Assembly: GCA_020345705.1 (NCBI GenBank)
Contig: CP070766.1
Span: forward strand, 2,104,625 to 2,126,881
Direction: 5' to 3'
Origin: Candidatus Zixiibacteriota bacterium
GTDB taxonomy: Bacteria; Zixibacteria; MSB-5A5; GN15; PGXB01
DNA length: 22,257 nt
Shown: in pieces, positions 1 to 7,472 of the stretch
How the letters are laid out: the number at the start of each line of letters is the position of its first letter
How positions within the stretch are numbered: the first letter of the stretch is position 1
The notes under the pieces: model-generated
Told to the model about the DNA's origin: nothing
Databases searched by the model: none
The model's input: only the letters and a program-made list of their open reading frames with translations
Position numbers and translations under genes: made by a program

Positions 1-1
1 C

Positions 2-1282
2 GCCGACGACGGCACCGGTAATCCGGGGGCGGTCCTGGCCGGCAATATGACCCTGGGCAGCCTGGGCGTGACCGACGTTTCCGGTTTTTCACTGGCGCGG
101 GACAACGGCACCCAGGCTGACGTAGTCTCCGGGCTTACGGTGAATTCCACTATCAACGATCTTCTGGCAGCCACCAACCAGATCAGCGGAGTCACCGCCG
201 AACTGGTCGGCGGGGAAATTCAGATAACCCGGGAAAGAGCGGGAGCCGGAACGGATTACAATATCGTCTCATCCACCTCCTCGGTGACGCTTGACGTCAA
301 CGGCGTCGCCACCAGCGGCAATATCGTCGGTGTCATTTTCGGCATCCCCGACGGCGGCACGCTGGTCGCCAACAACGGCACCGATCATACTTTTGTTTGC
401 GCCGACGTCTTCGACCCGACCAACGGCGATATCCAGCCGACGGTCAATCTCGATTTCGTAATTGACGATACAACCGGAATCGTCACGGGCATCTCAGGTC
501 TCGGCGGCGGCGGTGTCGAGATCAGCAGCCTTAACGGCATCAGCGCCGGTAACGCCCTGATAAGCACGGCTGACACGACGCACGCCATGTCGATTACCGT
601 TTACGATTCTCAGGGTGGCAAGCATTCGCTGACCATCGAGTTTCTCAAATCGGTGCTGGAAAATCAGTGGACCTGGTCGGCATCCTTCACGGGCAATGAG
701 ATCATTACCGGCGGAGGAAGCGGGTCGGTCGAGTTCAGTCCGGACGGTGCCCTGCTCTCGTTCGATTTTGTCGGCGGCGCCTCGGCCTTGACGTTCGATC
801 CCAACAACGGCGCCAGCGTTTCCAATATCGCTTTCGACGTCGGGACATCGGGGCAGTTCGACGGTCTGAGCGGTTTTGCCTCGCCCCACACGGCCTCCAT
901 TCTCAACCAGGACGGCCATGGGCTGGGCATTCTTAACAAGATTTCCATCGACAAAGCCGGCAACATCTTCGGTATTTTCACCAACGGTGTCAGCCGGGTG
1001 CTGGCTCAGATCATCTTGGCCGATTTCAACAATCAGGCCGGACTACTGAAAGCCGGACGGTCGCTGTACCAGGTGTCAGCGAACTCCGGTGACCCGATTG
1101 AAGGTGTCGCCGGTGAAACGATTTCAGGTAATATTTCATCGGGAGCCCTGGAAGCGTCGTCGGTGGACATTGCCTCCGAATTCACGAGCATGATCACGGC
1201 CCAGAGGGGATTCCAGGCCAACGCGAGAATTATTACAACTTCGGATAATATGCTTGATGAACTGGTCAACCTGAAGAGATAA
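2..1282 (+). CDS. flgE: Flagellar hook protein FlgE, 5' partial
   Basis: FlgE builds the flexible hook that joins the rod to the filament. The reading frame is open from base 2 with no stop, so the true start lies before the window; the ATG at 47 is internal. About 426 residues are visible. The C-terminus has the family hallmark: a stretch beginning SSGALEASSVDIASEF, followed by MITAQRGFQANARII and ending in LDELVNLKR, which forms the conserved coiled-coil D0 domain. The middle is a long, Ser/Thr/Gly-rich beta-structured region typical of the variable hook outer domains, with one visible cysteine (in TFVCADVF). flbD follows after 14 bp, the usual order for hook genes that open the late flagellar cluster. 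Identification is sure; only the N-terminal part is missing because of the window edge. Confidence 0.95.
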   Translation, partial: ADDGTGNPGAVLAGNMTLGSLGVTDVSGFSLARDNGTQADVVSGLTVNSTINDLLAATNQISGVTAELVGGEIQITRERAGAGTDYNIVSSTSSVTLDVNGVATSGNIVGVIFGIPDGGTLVANNGTDHTFVCADVFDPTNGDIQPTVNLDFVIDDTTGIVTGISGLGGGGVEISSLNGISAGNALISTADTTHAMSITVYDSQGGKHSLTIEFLKSVLENQWTWSASFTGNEIITGGGSGSVEFSPDGALLSFDFVGGASALTFDPNNGASVSNIAFDVGTSGQFDGLSGFASPHTASILNQDGHGLGILNKISIDKAGNIFGIFTNGVSRVLAQIILADFNNQAGLLKAGRSLYQVSANSGDPIEGVAGETISGNISSGALEASSVDIASEFTSMITAQRGFQANARIITTSDNMLDELVNLKR

Positions 1283-1296
1283 CGGGTGATTGATAA

Positions 1297-1509
1297 ATGA
1301 TTCGTGTTACTAAATTGAACGGAGACGAAATAGTCATCAACGACGATCTGATTGAGTTTGTCGAGTCGACTCCCGATACCATAATCAGTCTTACCGACGG
1401 CAAGAAGATTATGGTAAAGGAGGATCCGGACGAGATCATCCGAAGGGTGGCCGCCTTCAGAAGGCTGGCCTCCCAAATAGAATACAAAATTGAAAGAAAT
1501 GATAAATAA
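1297..1509 (+). CDS. flbD: FlbD family small flagellar protein
   Basis: A 70-residue protein of the short FlbD family found directly after flgE in many spirochaete, Firmicute and candidate-phylum flagellar operons. It opens MIRVTKLNGDEIVINDDLIE and contains a TPDTIISLTDGKKIMVKEDPDE segment (seen here around residues 25-46), the family's typical pattern. It has no membrane segment or signal peptide, so it is cytoplasmic. Its biochemical role is not established; it should not be confused with the Caulobacter NtrC-type regulator also called FlbD. A GGTGA ribosome site lies 8 bases before the ATG. In many genomes motA and motB follow this gene, but here fliL comes next, 18 bp downstream. Confidence 0.9.
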   Translation: MIRVTKLNGDEIVINDDLIEFVESTPDTIISLTDGKKIMVKEDPDEIIRRVAAFRRLASQIEYKIERNDK

Positions 1510-1527
1510 AGCTGTACGGAGGTAACC

Positions 1528-2061
1528 ATGCCAGTTAATGATAGATTGGACAGTGATGGTGCCACCATTGCCGAAGGTGATGCCGAAAGCAGGAAGCCCA
1601 GGAAGCGATCGTTGCTGTTTATTTATGTCGCGATCGCAGTCGTGATGGCGGCGGGAGGATATTTCGTGGGAACGAAATTGATGCATCCATCGGAGGAGAC
1701 TTCCGCCGAATCCGCGACGGAAAAGAAAACAGCCAAGAAGCAGAAGCGCTCCAATGAGCCGATGGAAATGTTTATGATGGAAGACATAATCGTCAATCCT
1801 TCCGGCACTGGTGGCACAAGATTTCTCTCGGTCGCTATCGGATTCGAAATCGGGTCACGCGAGACCGTCCTGCTTTTCGAAAAGCGTGAACCGGTGATCA
1901 AGGATGCTCTGATTACGATTCTGGGTTCAAAGACCATAGAGCAACTGTCGGACCCGAAGGAGAAAGAAATCACCCGATACCAGATCAAGAAACGCGTTGA
2001 ACAACTGCTGCAGGTTGACGACCTGGCGGCGGTTTATTTCACGGATTTTATCCTTCAATAA
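1528..2061 (+). CDS. fliL: Flagellar basal body-associated protein FliL
   Basis: A single-pass inner-membrane protein that surrounds the stator and supports torque generation. The 177 residues comprise a short cytoplasmic N-terminus with basic residues (SRKPRKR), one hydrophobic helix at about 28-48, a charged linker (KKTAKKQKR) and a periplasmic C-terminal domain. That domain contains the family's pattern of a beta strand (MMEDIIVNPSGTGGTRFLSV), an E-rich helix with (R)EPVIKDALITIL, and a terminal VYFTDFILQ. The last element matches the family ending '(V)xF(T)xF(V/I)xQ'. The ATG has a clear GGAGG ribosome site 5 bases upstream. It lies between flbD and fliM, as expected. Its stator partners MotA and MotB are not in this window. 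Confidence 0.93.
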   Translation: MPVNDRLDSDGATIAEGDAESRKPRKRSLLFIYVAIAVVMAAGGYFVGTKLMHPSEETSAESATEKKTAKKQKRSNEPMEMFMMEDIIVNPSGTGGTRFLSVAIGFEIGSRETVLLFEKREPVIKDALITILGSKTIEQLSDPKEKEITRYQIKKRVEQLLQVDDLAAVYFTDFILQ

Positions 2062-2079
2062 GACGGAGGAAGGTGAACT

Positions 2080-3075
2080 TTGGCGAAGATATTGACCCAG
2101 GGGGAAATTGATGCTCTTCTGACGACGGTATCATCCGGGCGTCCGGAGCGGGAACCGGCCGCGCTGCCGGATGAGCAGAGCGGTCATACGGTGGTAAAAT
2201 ATGACTTCAAGCATCCCAACCGGGTCTCCAAAGACCAGGTCAGGACGCTTGAGAACATGCACGATAACTTCGCCGGTCATGCCAGCCAGACGCTTTCGGC
2301 AATGCTGAGGACGATGGTTGATGTGGACCTGGTTTCCGTCGATCAGATCAATTACTCGGAGTACATAATGTCGCTGGTGACACCCTCCTGCTCCTACACT
2401 TTTTCAGCCAAGCCTCTCGACGGTCTCTGCATTATTGACTTCAATCCGACCCTTGTGTTTGCCTTTATTGACCGGATTTTCGGTGGCGCCGACAAGACTC
2501 TTGAAATCGAAAGAGAGCTGACCGGAATAGAAAGAGCGGTCCTGACGAAGATCACCAGAAAACTCTACCGCGACATGGAAAAGTCGTGGGAGAACATCAC
2601 GCCCATCACGACCGAGGAAAAATCATTCGAGACAAATCCTCAGTTCATGCAGATTATTCCCACCGGGGAAACGGTCATCGTGGTCTCGTTTCAGCTAAAA
2701 CTGTTCAAGTCGACCGGTCTTGTGACAATCTGCTATCCCTATGTTTCTCTGGAACCGGTCATGGCCAAGCTGTCGGCCCAGAACTGGATTGACGCCACCA
2801 AGAAACGGAGTATTGAGGAAGGCGTCGAGCAGAACCGTGAGAATATTCAGGATATCAAGGTTGACCTGGATTTGATCCTGGCCAGAACGCGACTGAGGAT
2901 GAAGGATTTCCTGAATCTGAAGGTCGGTGATGTTATCGCCACCGACACTCAGATAAACGAAGCGGCTGAGCTGCTGGTGGCCGGTAGAAAAAAGTTTCTG
3001 TGCAGGCCGGGTCTGTTTGGGAAAAGAAAGGCCGGGCAGGTAACTGATGTTCACCCGGTCATCTATAAGGAGTAA
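2080..3075 (+). CDS. fliM: Flagellar motor switch protein FliM
   Basis: FliM is the C-ring switch protein that receives phosphorylated CheY and transmits it to FliG. The 331 residues include the N-terminal CheY-binding motif LTQGEIDALL (residues 5-14), a CheC-like middle domain (about 45-235, including the conserved segment around ADKTLEIERELTGIE) and a C-terminal SpoA domain (about 255-325) shared with FliN. The start is TTG at 2080; it gives the expected MAKILTQGEID N-terminus and has GGAGGAAGG just upstream, so no ATG is needed. The presence of the CheY peptide shows that the motor is built to switch, so the downstream receiver genes are plausible inputs, although that link is inference. 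Confidence 0.96.
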   Translation: MAKILTQGEIDALLTTVSSGRPEREPAALPDEQSGHTVVKYDFKHPNRVSKDQVRTLENMHDNFAGHASQTLSAMLRTMVDVDLVSVDQINYSEYIMSLVTPSCSYTFSAKPLDGLCIIDFNPTLVFAFIDRIFGGADKTLEIERELTGIERAVLTKITRKLYRDMEKSWENITPITTEEKSFETNPQFMQIIPTGETVIVVSFQLKLFKSTGLVTICYPYVSLEPVMAKLSAQNWIDATKKRSIEEGVEQNRENIQDIKVDLDLILARTRLRMKDFLNLKVGDVIATDTQINEAAELLVAGRKKFLCRPGLFGKRKAGQVTDVHPVIYKE

Positions 3076-3081
3076 TGGCAT

Positions 3082-3726
3082 ATGGATGAAAAAAATGGAA
3101 TTGAAATGCCGATGAACGAAAACGTCCCGGATGAGGCGGCGGGCGATGATTCGGCTGTCCGCGAAAATGAGTCGCCGGAGCCGGTCGCCGAGGAAGAGAA
3201 ATCCGCCCCCGAGCCCGGACAGGCGGGGGAAGAATTATCGGATGAGCCTCCCGCCGACGACGTGCCTGAAAAACCGGATATGACCGTGGCGGAAGAGTCG
3301 GCTGAAGGGAGCCCGTCTGACCTGTTAAGTCAGGAGGACGTCGATTCGGTGCTGGATAGCGCGGGCGGCGAGCAACTTCCGGATGAAGACCCGGTAGCGC
3401 AACATCGACCGGCCGTCAAGCAGGCCGATTTTCAGCAGCTCTCGGTAACCGGCGATCAAGAACAAACACAGAACATCGACTTGCTCATGGACGTGGACCT
3501 GCCGGTTTCAATTGAGCTCGGCCGGACAAAACTGTGCATTTCTGAAATCCTGGCGCTTGGTCCCGGGTCAATCATCGAACTTGACAAGCTGGTGGGTGAG
3601 CCGGTGGACCTTCTGGTCAATCAGAAGCGCGTCGCCAGAGGCGAGGTGGTTGTCGTCGAGGAGAACTTCGGTCTGCGCATCACCCAACTGGTGTCTCCTG
3701 AAGAAAGGCTGCAGAAATTGCGATGA
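3082..3726 (+). CDS. fliN: Flagellar motor switch protein FliN with long acidic N-terminal extension
   Basis: FliN forms the base of the C-ring and docks the export ATPase complex. The C-terminal SpoA domain (about residues 131-214) is canonical: NIDLLMDVDLPVSIELGRTK, then ILALGPGSIIELDKLVGEPV, and VARGEVVVVEENFGLRIT. The first roughly 130 residues are strongly acidic and proline-rich, likely disordered, making the protein longer than the usual 80-140 residues. Within that region, residues 81-92 read LLSQEDVDSVLD, which resembles the LSQxEIDALL CheY-docking peptide of FliM. The protein is not a full FliY because no CheC phosphatase domain is present. It starts 6 bp after fliM and its TGA overlaps the fliO ATG (ATGA), so the two are translationally coupled. 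Confidence 0.94.
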   Translation: MDEKNGIEMPMNENVPDEAAGDDSAVRENESPEPVAEEEKSAPEPGQAGEELSDEPPADDVPEKPDMTVAEESAEGSPSDLLSQEDVDSVLDSAGGEQLPDEDPVAQHRPAVKQADFQQLSVTGDQEQTQNIDLLMDVDLPVSIELGRTKLCISEILALGPGSIIELDKLVGEPVDLLVNQKRVARGEVVVVEENFGLRITQLVSPEERLQKLR

Positions 3727-4319
3727 ATCGGAAGAACACCAAGACTGTGATCGTGATTGTGGTTCTTCTGCTAGTCTTCAGCGGAGTCGTCATTTCCAGG
3801 ATCGGAAATGTCTCTGCCACAGGAAACGATCCGCCGGCCGAACCGAAGGTTGCCGGAGATCAAGGTGAGACAGACGCTCAAGCCGGGAAGGCTGTCTTTG
3901 AGGAATCAGTGGTCTTTTCGCTCGCGAAACTTCTGGGCGCTCTGGTTATCGTCGTCGCCGGGATATATGGTTTCCTGTACGTTCTGCGCCGCATGATGGG
4001 TCAGAAGTTCTCCGGAAATCGCCGCGACAATCTGATTGAGGTTCTGGAAACCGCTTACGTGGCCCAGAAGAAGACGGTCTCGCTGGTCAGATTTCATGAC
4101 CGGGCGGTTCTGATAGGCGTGGGCGAGTCGGGAATCAACGCTCTGGCGGAGCTGAATCCGGAAGAAACCGCCAGGATTATGGCCGATTTTTCCAATGAAA
4201 AATCTGCGCCCGGATTCAAGGGCGTCCTGAAGGACGCCAGATCGAAGCTGATGAGCCTGAACATGGGAAAGCTTAAGGCTCAGGTAGCACGTGACCCAAA
4301 ACGGCCGCAGACGGCCTGA
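3723..4319 (+). CDS. fliO: Flagellar biosynthetic protein FliO
   Basis: FliO is a small membrane protein that assists assembly of the FliP export-gate ring. The 198 residues carry a hydrophobic N-terminal segment (about 8-27, possibly a signal peptide) and a second membrane helix (about 64-88, LAKLLGALVIVVAGIYGFLY) followed by the basic VLRRMMGQKF stop-transfer. A small cytoplasmic beta domain (LIEVLETAYVAQKKTVSLV, then VLIGVGESGINALAEL) matches the FliO pattern 'leslplgpkrsvvlvrvgdr.llGvtesgi.lL'. It overlaps fliN by 4 bases and precedes fliP. Sequence conservation in FliO is low in general, but topology and position make the call secure. Confidence 0.88.
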   Translation: MNRKNTKTVIVIVVLLLVFSGVVISRIGNVSATGNDPPAEPKVAGDQGETDAQAGKAVFEESVVFSLAKLLGALVIVVAGIYGFLYVLRRMMGQKFSGNRRDNLIEVLETAYVAQKKTVSLVRFHDRAVLIGVGESGINALAELNPEETARIMADFSNEKSAPGFKGVLKDARSKLMSLNMGKLKAQVARDPKRPQTA

Positions 4320-4325
4320 TTGCCG

Positions 4326-4344
4326 ACCCGGCTGGAAGCCGGGT
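4326..4344 (+). other. GC-rich hairpin in the fliO-fliP spacer
   Basis: The 58-bp spacer between fliO and fliP contains a perfect 8-bp inverted repeat, ACCCGGCT and AGCCGGGT, separated by the 3-base loop GGA. No T-run follows (the next bases are TAAATAGG), so it does not look like an intrinsic terminator. It could stabilise or process the mRNA, or modulate expression of the export-gate genes downstream. The structure is directly visible; any role is inference. Confidence 0.45.
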
Positions 4345-4377
4345 TAAATAGGATTTGGATAAGTTCATAGGATTGAA

Positions 4378-5127
4378 ATGCGAAGAATAATCTTTCTGTC
4401 TTCACTAGTACTGTTAATCACGGTGATTTTTGCATCGGTGGGCCACGCTCAGGCGATTCCCAAAGTCTCGGTGGAGCTGGGCGAAGCGTCCGAGCCGAGC
4501 GATCTTTCCGCAACTTTACAGATCGTCCTGCTTCTTACAGTCCTGACCCTGGCCCCCTCGATAATTCTAATGCTGACATCTTTTATCAGGCTGGTTGTTG
4601 TTCTGGGATTTTTGCGTCAGGCCATCGGCACGCAGCAGCTTCCGCCAAACCAGCTTCTGATTTCACTGGCTTTGATATTGACCTTCTTCATCATAAGCCC
4701 GATTGCGAATCAGGCTTATAATGACGGGCTGAAACCTTACCTGAATGAAGAGCTCTCGAAGGAGGAAGCCTTCGAGAAAGGTATGGCGCCGTTCAAGAAA
4801 TTCATGCTGGCCCAGACCCGGGAAAAGGACCTGGCTCTGTTCGTTAACCTTTCCGGCATGGAGCAGCCGGAAATCCCGGCCGATATTCCTTTGCACATTC
4901 TTATTCCCGGCTTTGTTATCTCGGAGTTGAGAATGGGTTTCCAGATTGCCTTCCTGATATTCGTACCCTTCCTGATAATTGATATGATCGTCGCTTCGGT
5001 GCTGATGTCGATGGGTATGATGATGCTACCGCCTATCATCGTGGCGCTTCCGTTTAAGATATTGCTTTTTGTCCTGGTCGATGGCTGGTACCTCCTGGTA
5101 AAATCGCTGGTCGGCTCATTCTATTAG
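4378..5127 (+). CDS. fliP: Flagellar export gate protein FliP
   Basis: FliP forms the core ring of the type III export gate together with FliQ and FliR. The 249 residues start with a signal peptide (about 1-26, ending VGHAQA), as expected for FliP, followed by conserved membrane segments: LLTVLTLAPSIILMLTSFIR (about 53-72), a stretch starting VVLGFLRQAIGTQQLPPNQ, and LALILTFFIISP. The region DIPLHILIPGFVISELRMGF and the C-terminal MMMLPPIIVALPFKILLFVL followed by DGWYLLV are diagnostic. Length and motif order are normal. fliQ follows after 14 bp. Confidence 0.97.
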   Translation: MRRIIFLSSLVLLITVIFASVGHAQAIPKVSVELGEASEPSDLSATLQIVLLLTVLTLAPSIILMLTSFIRLVVVLGFLRQAIGTQQLPPNQLLISLALILTFFIISPIANQAYNDGLKPYLNEELSKEEAFEKGMAPFKKFMLAQTREKDLALFVNLSGMEQPEIPADIPLHILIPGFVISELRMGFQIAFLIFVPFLIIDMIVASVLMSMGMMMLPPIIVALPFKILLFVLVDGWYLLVKSLVGSFY

Positions 5128-5141
5128 GGGAGAAATAATAA

Positions 5142-5405
5142 ATGACACCTGAAATGGTCGTAACAATCGGCAGAGAAGCTGTCCTGACGATGCTTCTGGT
5201 CTCGGCGCCGATGCTCGTCTCGGGACTGGTGATAGGTCTGATAATCTCGATCCTCCAGGCCATCACCCAGGTTCATGAAATGACCCTGACATTTATCCCC
5301 AAAATCGCCGTGGTGGCGATTTCGCTGGTGATATTTCTGCCCTGGATTATGAATCTTGTCGTTGAATTCACGGTGCGGCTTTATGGAATCATTCCGACCC
5401 TCTAA
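5142..5405 (+). CDS. fliQ: Flagellar export gate protein FliQ
   Basis: FliQ is the small two-helix subunit wrapped around the FliP/FliR export gate. At 87 residues the length is exactly that of the family. The sequence begins MTPEMVVTIGREAVLTML and shows the conserved LVIGLIISILQAITQVHEMT turn followed by LTFIPKIAVV, with two hydrophobic helices at about 12-38 and 48-75. It starts after a GGGGAGA ribosome site in a 14-bp gap behind fliP. Unlike almost every other junction in this operon, the next gene (fliR) is separated by about 190 bp. Confidence 0.96.
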   Translation: MTPEMVVTIGREAVLTMLLVSAPMLVSGLVIGLIISILQAITQVHEMTLTFIPKIAVVAISLVIFLPWIMNLVVEFTVRLYGIIPTL

Positions 5406-5596
5406 GAGGCCGTTTCCGAAAGATTTTCTACCGGCGGCGGCAATTTTTTCCGTTTCTGCCGTTCCGTTCTCCGCCGCCGAGGACCCCTGTCTCCTTAATT
5501 TATTGTAAAGCAATCACTTACATTCTCATCGTCCCCGCCTTCAGGTCGGCATAAAGCTTGATTAAAGTCATGACGAATGACCCGTACTGTAGGTAG
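5406..5596 (+). other. 191-bp fliQ-fliR spacer with stem and dyad
   Basis: This is the only long non-coding gap inside the flagellar operon. It is pyrimidine-rich on the plus strand. Two structures are visible: CGGCGGCGG at 5432-5440 is an exact reverse complement of CCGCCGCCG at 5471-5479 (30-base loop), and TGTAA at 5504-5508 faces TTACA at 5518-5522 with a 9-base spacer. I see no convincing sigma-70, sigma-28 or sigma-54 promoter and no credible plus-strand ORF. It may be a structured leader for fliR, an operator-bearing internal promoter region or a scar; the sequence does not decide. Confidence 0.4.
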
Positions 5597-6391
5597 TTGG
5601 AATTGCTTGACTTTATAACATTCGGAACCGCAAAGCTTCAGACTTTCCTGCTCATTTCATTCCGAGCCGCCGGTCTTTTTATCATGGCCCCGGTGATCGG
5701 ACACAAGTCGATCCCCCCGCTTGTCAGAGCGGGTTTGGCGATTATTCTGGCTCTGGTCCTCGTTCCTGTTGTCTCCCGGACTCAGCTTCCCGAGATCAAC
5801 TCAGTCTGGCTTCTGGCCATGCTGGCCGCTAAAGAAATGCTTGTAGGTGTGATCATCGGGCTCTTCTTCGCCATGCTGTTTATTGCCATTAGGATGGGCG
5901 GTAACATCGTCGGCTACCAGATCGGATTGATCATCGCCAACATCATGGACCCCGAGACCAATTCCAACACTTCCGTCGTCGGTGAATTCTGGTATATCAT
6001 CGCGGTTTTGATATTTCTGGCGATTGACGGGCATCATGCCATCATATCGGCCTTTGCCGACAGCTACAAAATCGTACCGATCGGAATATTCGAATTTTCC
6101 GGTCCGGCCAGCGAGCAGCTGATTCGCTTCACGGCCTATGCATTCACGATCGCGATAAAGATGGCCGCTCCGGTTATAATAACGCTCTTTCTTTCTGAGG
6201 TGGCGCTCGGCGTTCTGGCGCGGACGGTGCCGCAGATGAATATTTTCATCGTCGGCATACCCCTGAAAGTCGGGATTGGCTTTCTGATTCTCGGCGCGGC
6301 GCTTCCCGTTTTCAGATATATGATTGAGAAGACGGTTCACTTCCTCGATGGGGAAGTGGCCAGAATTTTGTACGGCATAGCGACAACTTAG
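5597..6391 (+). CDS. fliR: Flagellar export gate protein FliR
   Basis: FliR is the single-copy subunit that caps the FliP5FliQ4FliR1 export gate. The 264 residues are almost entirely hydrophobic helices, with the family pattern AAGLFIMAPVIGHKSIPPLVR near the N-terminus, an EMLVGVIIGLFFAMLF segment, GGNIVGYQIGLIIANIMDPE, and a C-terminal VPQMNIFIVGIPLKVGIG. An in-frame TAG sits directly before 5597, so the start must be TTG at 5597 or TTG at 5603. The latter has better spacing from the AGG at 5591-5593, so the protein may be two residues shorter than given. A 9-bp gap separates it from flhB. Confidence 0.95.
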   Translation: MELLDFITFGTAKLQTFLLISFRAAGLFIMAPVIGHKSIPPLVRAGLAIILALVLVPVVSRTQLPEINSVWLLAMLAAKEMLVGVIIGLFFAMLFIAIRMGGNIVGYQIGLIIANIMDPETNSNTSVVGEFWYIIAVLIFLAIDGHHAIISAFADSYKIVPIGIFEFSGPASEQLIRFTAYAFTIAIKMAAPVIITLFLSEVALGVLARTVPQMNIFIVGIPLKVGIGFLILGAALPVFRYMIEKTVHFLDGEVARILYGIATT

Positions 6392-6400
6392 TGAAAGACC

Positions 6401-7471
6401 ATGGCGGAAGAAAATTATCAGGAACGAACCGAAAAGGCGACTCCGCGCCGAAGACAGAAGGCGCGTGAGGAAGGCAAAGTAGCCCGTTCCCAGGAACTGA
6501 ATTCGGCCGTCATCCTCTGCCTCGGGATCGTGACCATCTATTTCGTCGGCCCTCTTTTGCTGACACAGCTGAAGCAATTCATGGCGCATATGTTTATGGA
6601 AGCGCCCCGGATGAGCGCCGATTTCGATTCGATCATGGCGCTCTTTACGTCCAACATCTTGACGTTTTTCCTCCTCATGGGACCGTTGCTCATCATTCTG
6701 GTGATGATTGCATACGGGATTAATGTTCTTCAGGTCGGTATGCTCTTTACGGCCAAGCCGCTTGAGCCGAAACTCGACAAGCTTAACATCGCCAACGGAA
6801 TAAAAAGACTTTTCTCAATCCGTTCATTGTTTCAGCTGGCCCGCGACGTGGCCAAGCTGACCATCATCGGCATCGTCGGGTATCTCACGATCAGATCGCA
6901 GGTTGATACGTTCTTCACGCTTTCGGACACTTCGGTTCCTGTTTTTGCCGGGGCCATGGGTAAGATGGCGCTGAAGACGTCACTCCAGATCGGTGGCGCC
7001 ATTCTTTTCATCGCTCTCTTTGACTATGCCTATCAGCGGTACGATTTCGAAAAATCAATCAAGATGAGCAAGCAGGAAATCAGGGATGAGTTGAAGGATA
7101 CCGAAGGCTCACCCCAGACGAAAGCCCGTGTCAGGCAGATACAGAGGGAGATGTCGCGCAAGAGGATGATGCAGGAGATACCCAAAGCCGACGTTGTCAT
7201 CACCAACCCGACTCATATCGCGGTGGCTCTCAAATATGATCAGGCCGAGATGGAAGCGCCTATGGTGGTGGCCAAAGGCGAAAGACTTATCGCTGAGAAA
7301 ATCAGGGAAATAGCACACAGCGCCGGCGTTCCCATCGTCGAGAACCGGCCGCTGGCGCGTTCGCTGTTCAATATGTGCGATATCGGTTCGTACGTTCCGG
7401 CAAAGCTGTACCGCGCCGTAGCCGAAGTTCTAGCGTACGTCTATCGGTTGAAGCAGGAGGCGGCGGTGTAA
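6401..7471 (+). CDS. flhB: Flagellar export switch protein FlhB
   Basis: FlhB controls the switch in export from hook to filament substrates. The 356 residues begin with the family's ERTEKATPRRRQKAREEGKV amphipathic segment, then four membrane helices (about 35-58, 83-110, 145-165 and 190-210) and a cytoplasmic domain. The autocleavage site NPTH is intact at residues 269-272 (in VVITNPTHIAVALKYD). The downstream RPLARSLF and ADVL-like C-terminal helix are also present. The sequence predicts a normally self-cleaving FlhB. Only a weak ribosome site precedes the ATG. One base separates it from flhA. Confidence 0.97.
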   Translation: MAEENYQERTEKATPRRRQKAREEGKVARSQELNSAVILCLGIVTIYFVGPLLLTQLKQFMAHMFMEAPRMSADFDSIMALFTSNILTFFLLMGPLLIILVMIAYGINVLQVGMLFTAKPLEPKLDKLNIANGIKRLFSIRSLFQLARDVAKLTIIGIVGYLTIRSQVDTFFTLSDTSVPVFAGAMGKMALKTSLQIGGAILFIALFDYAYQRYDFEKSIKMSKQEIRDELKDTEGSPQTKARVRQIQREMSRKRMMQEIPKADVVITNPTHIAVALKYDQAEMEAPMVVAKGERLIAEKIREIAHSAGVPIVENRPLARSLFNMCDIGSYVPAKLYRAVAEVLAYVYRLKQEAAV

Positions 7472-7472
7472 G

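Noticed and set aside
5518..5571. 17-codon minus-strand ORF in the fliQ-fliR gap (MTLIKLYADLKAGTMRM)
   Set aside because: The translation looks protein-like and extends in frame upstream, but it is very short, overlaps the TTPs of no known family and has no clear ribosome site or promoter. I treat it as chance.
5801..6589. Long minus-strand open frame (262 codons) across fliR and flhB
   Set aside because: It lies opposite two unmistakable flagellar genes, its translation is rich in Arg, His and Asp with no domain pattern, and it is explained by the codon bias of the coding strand.
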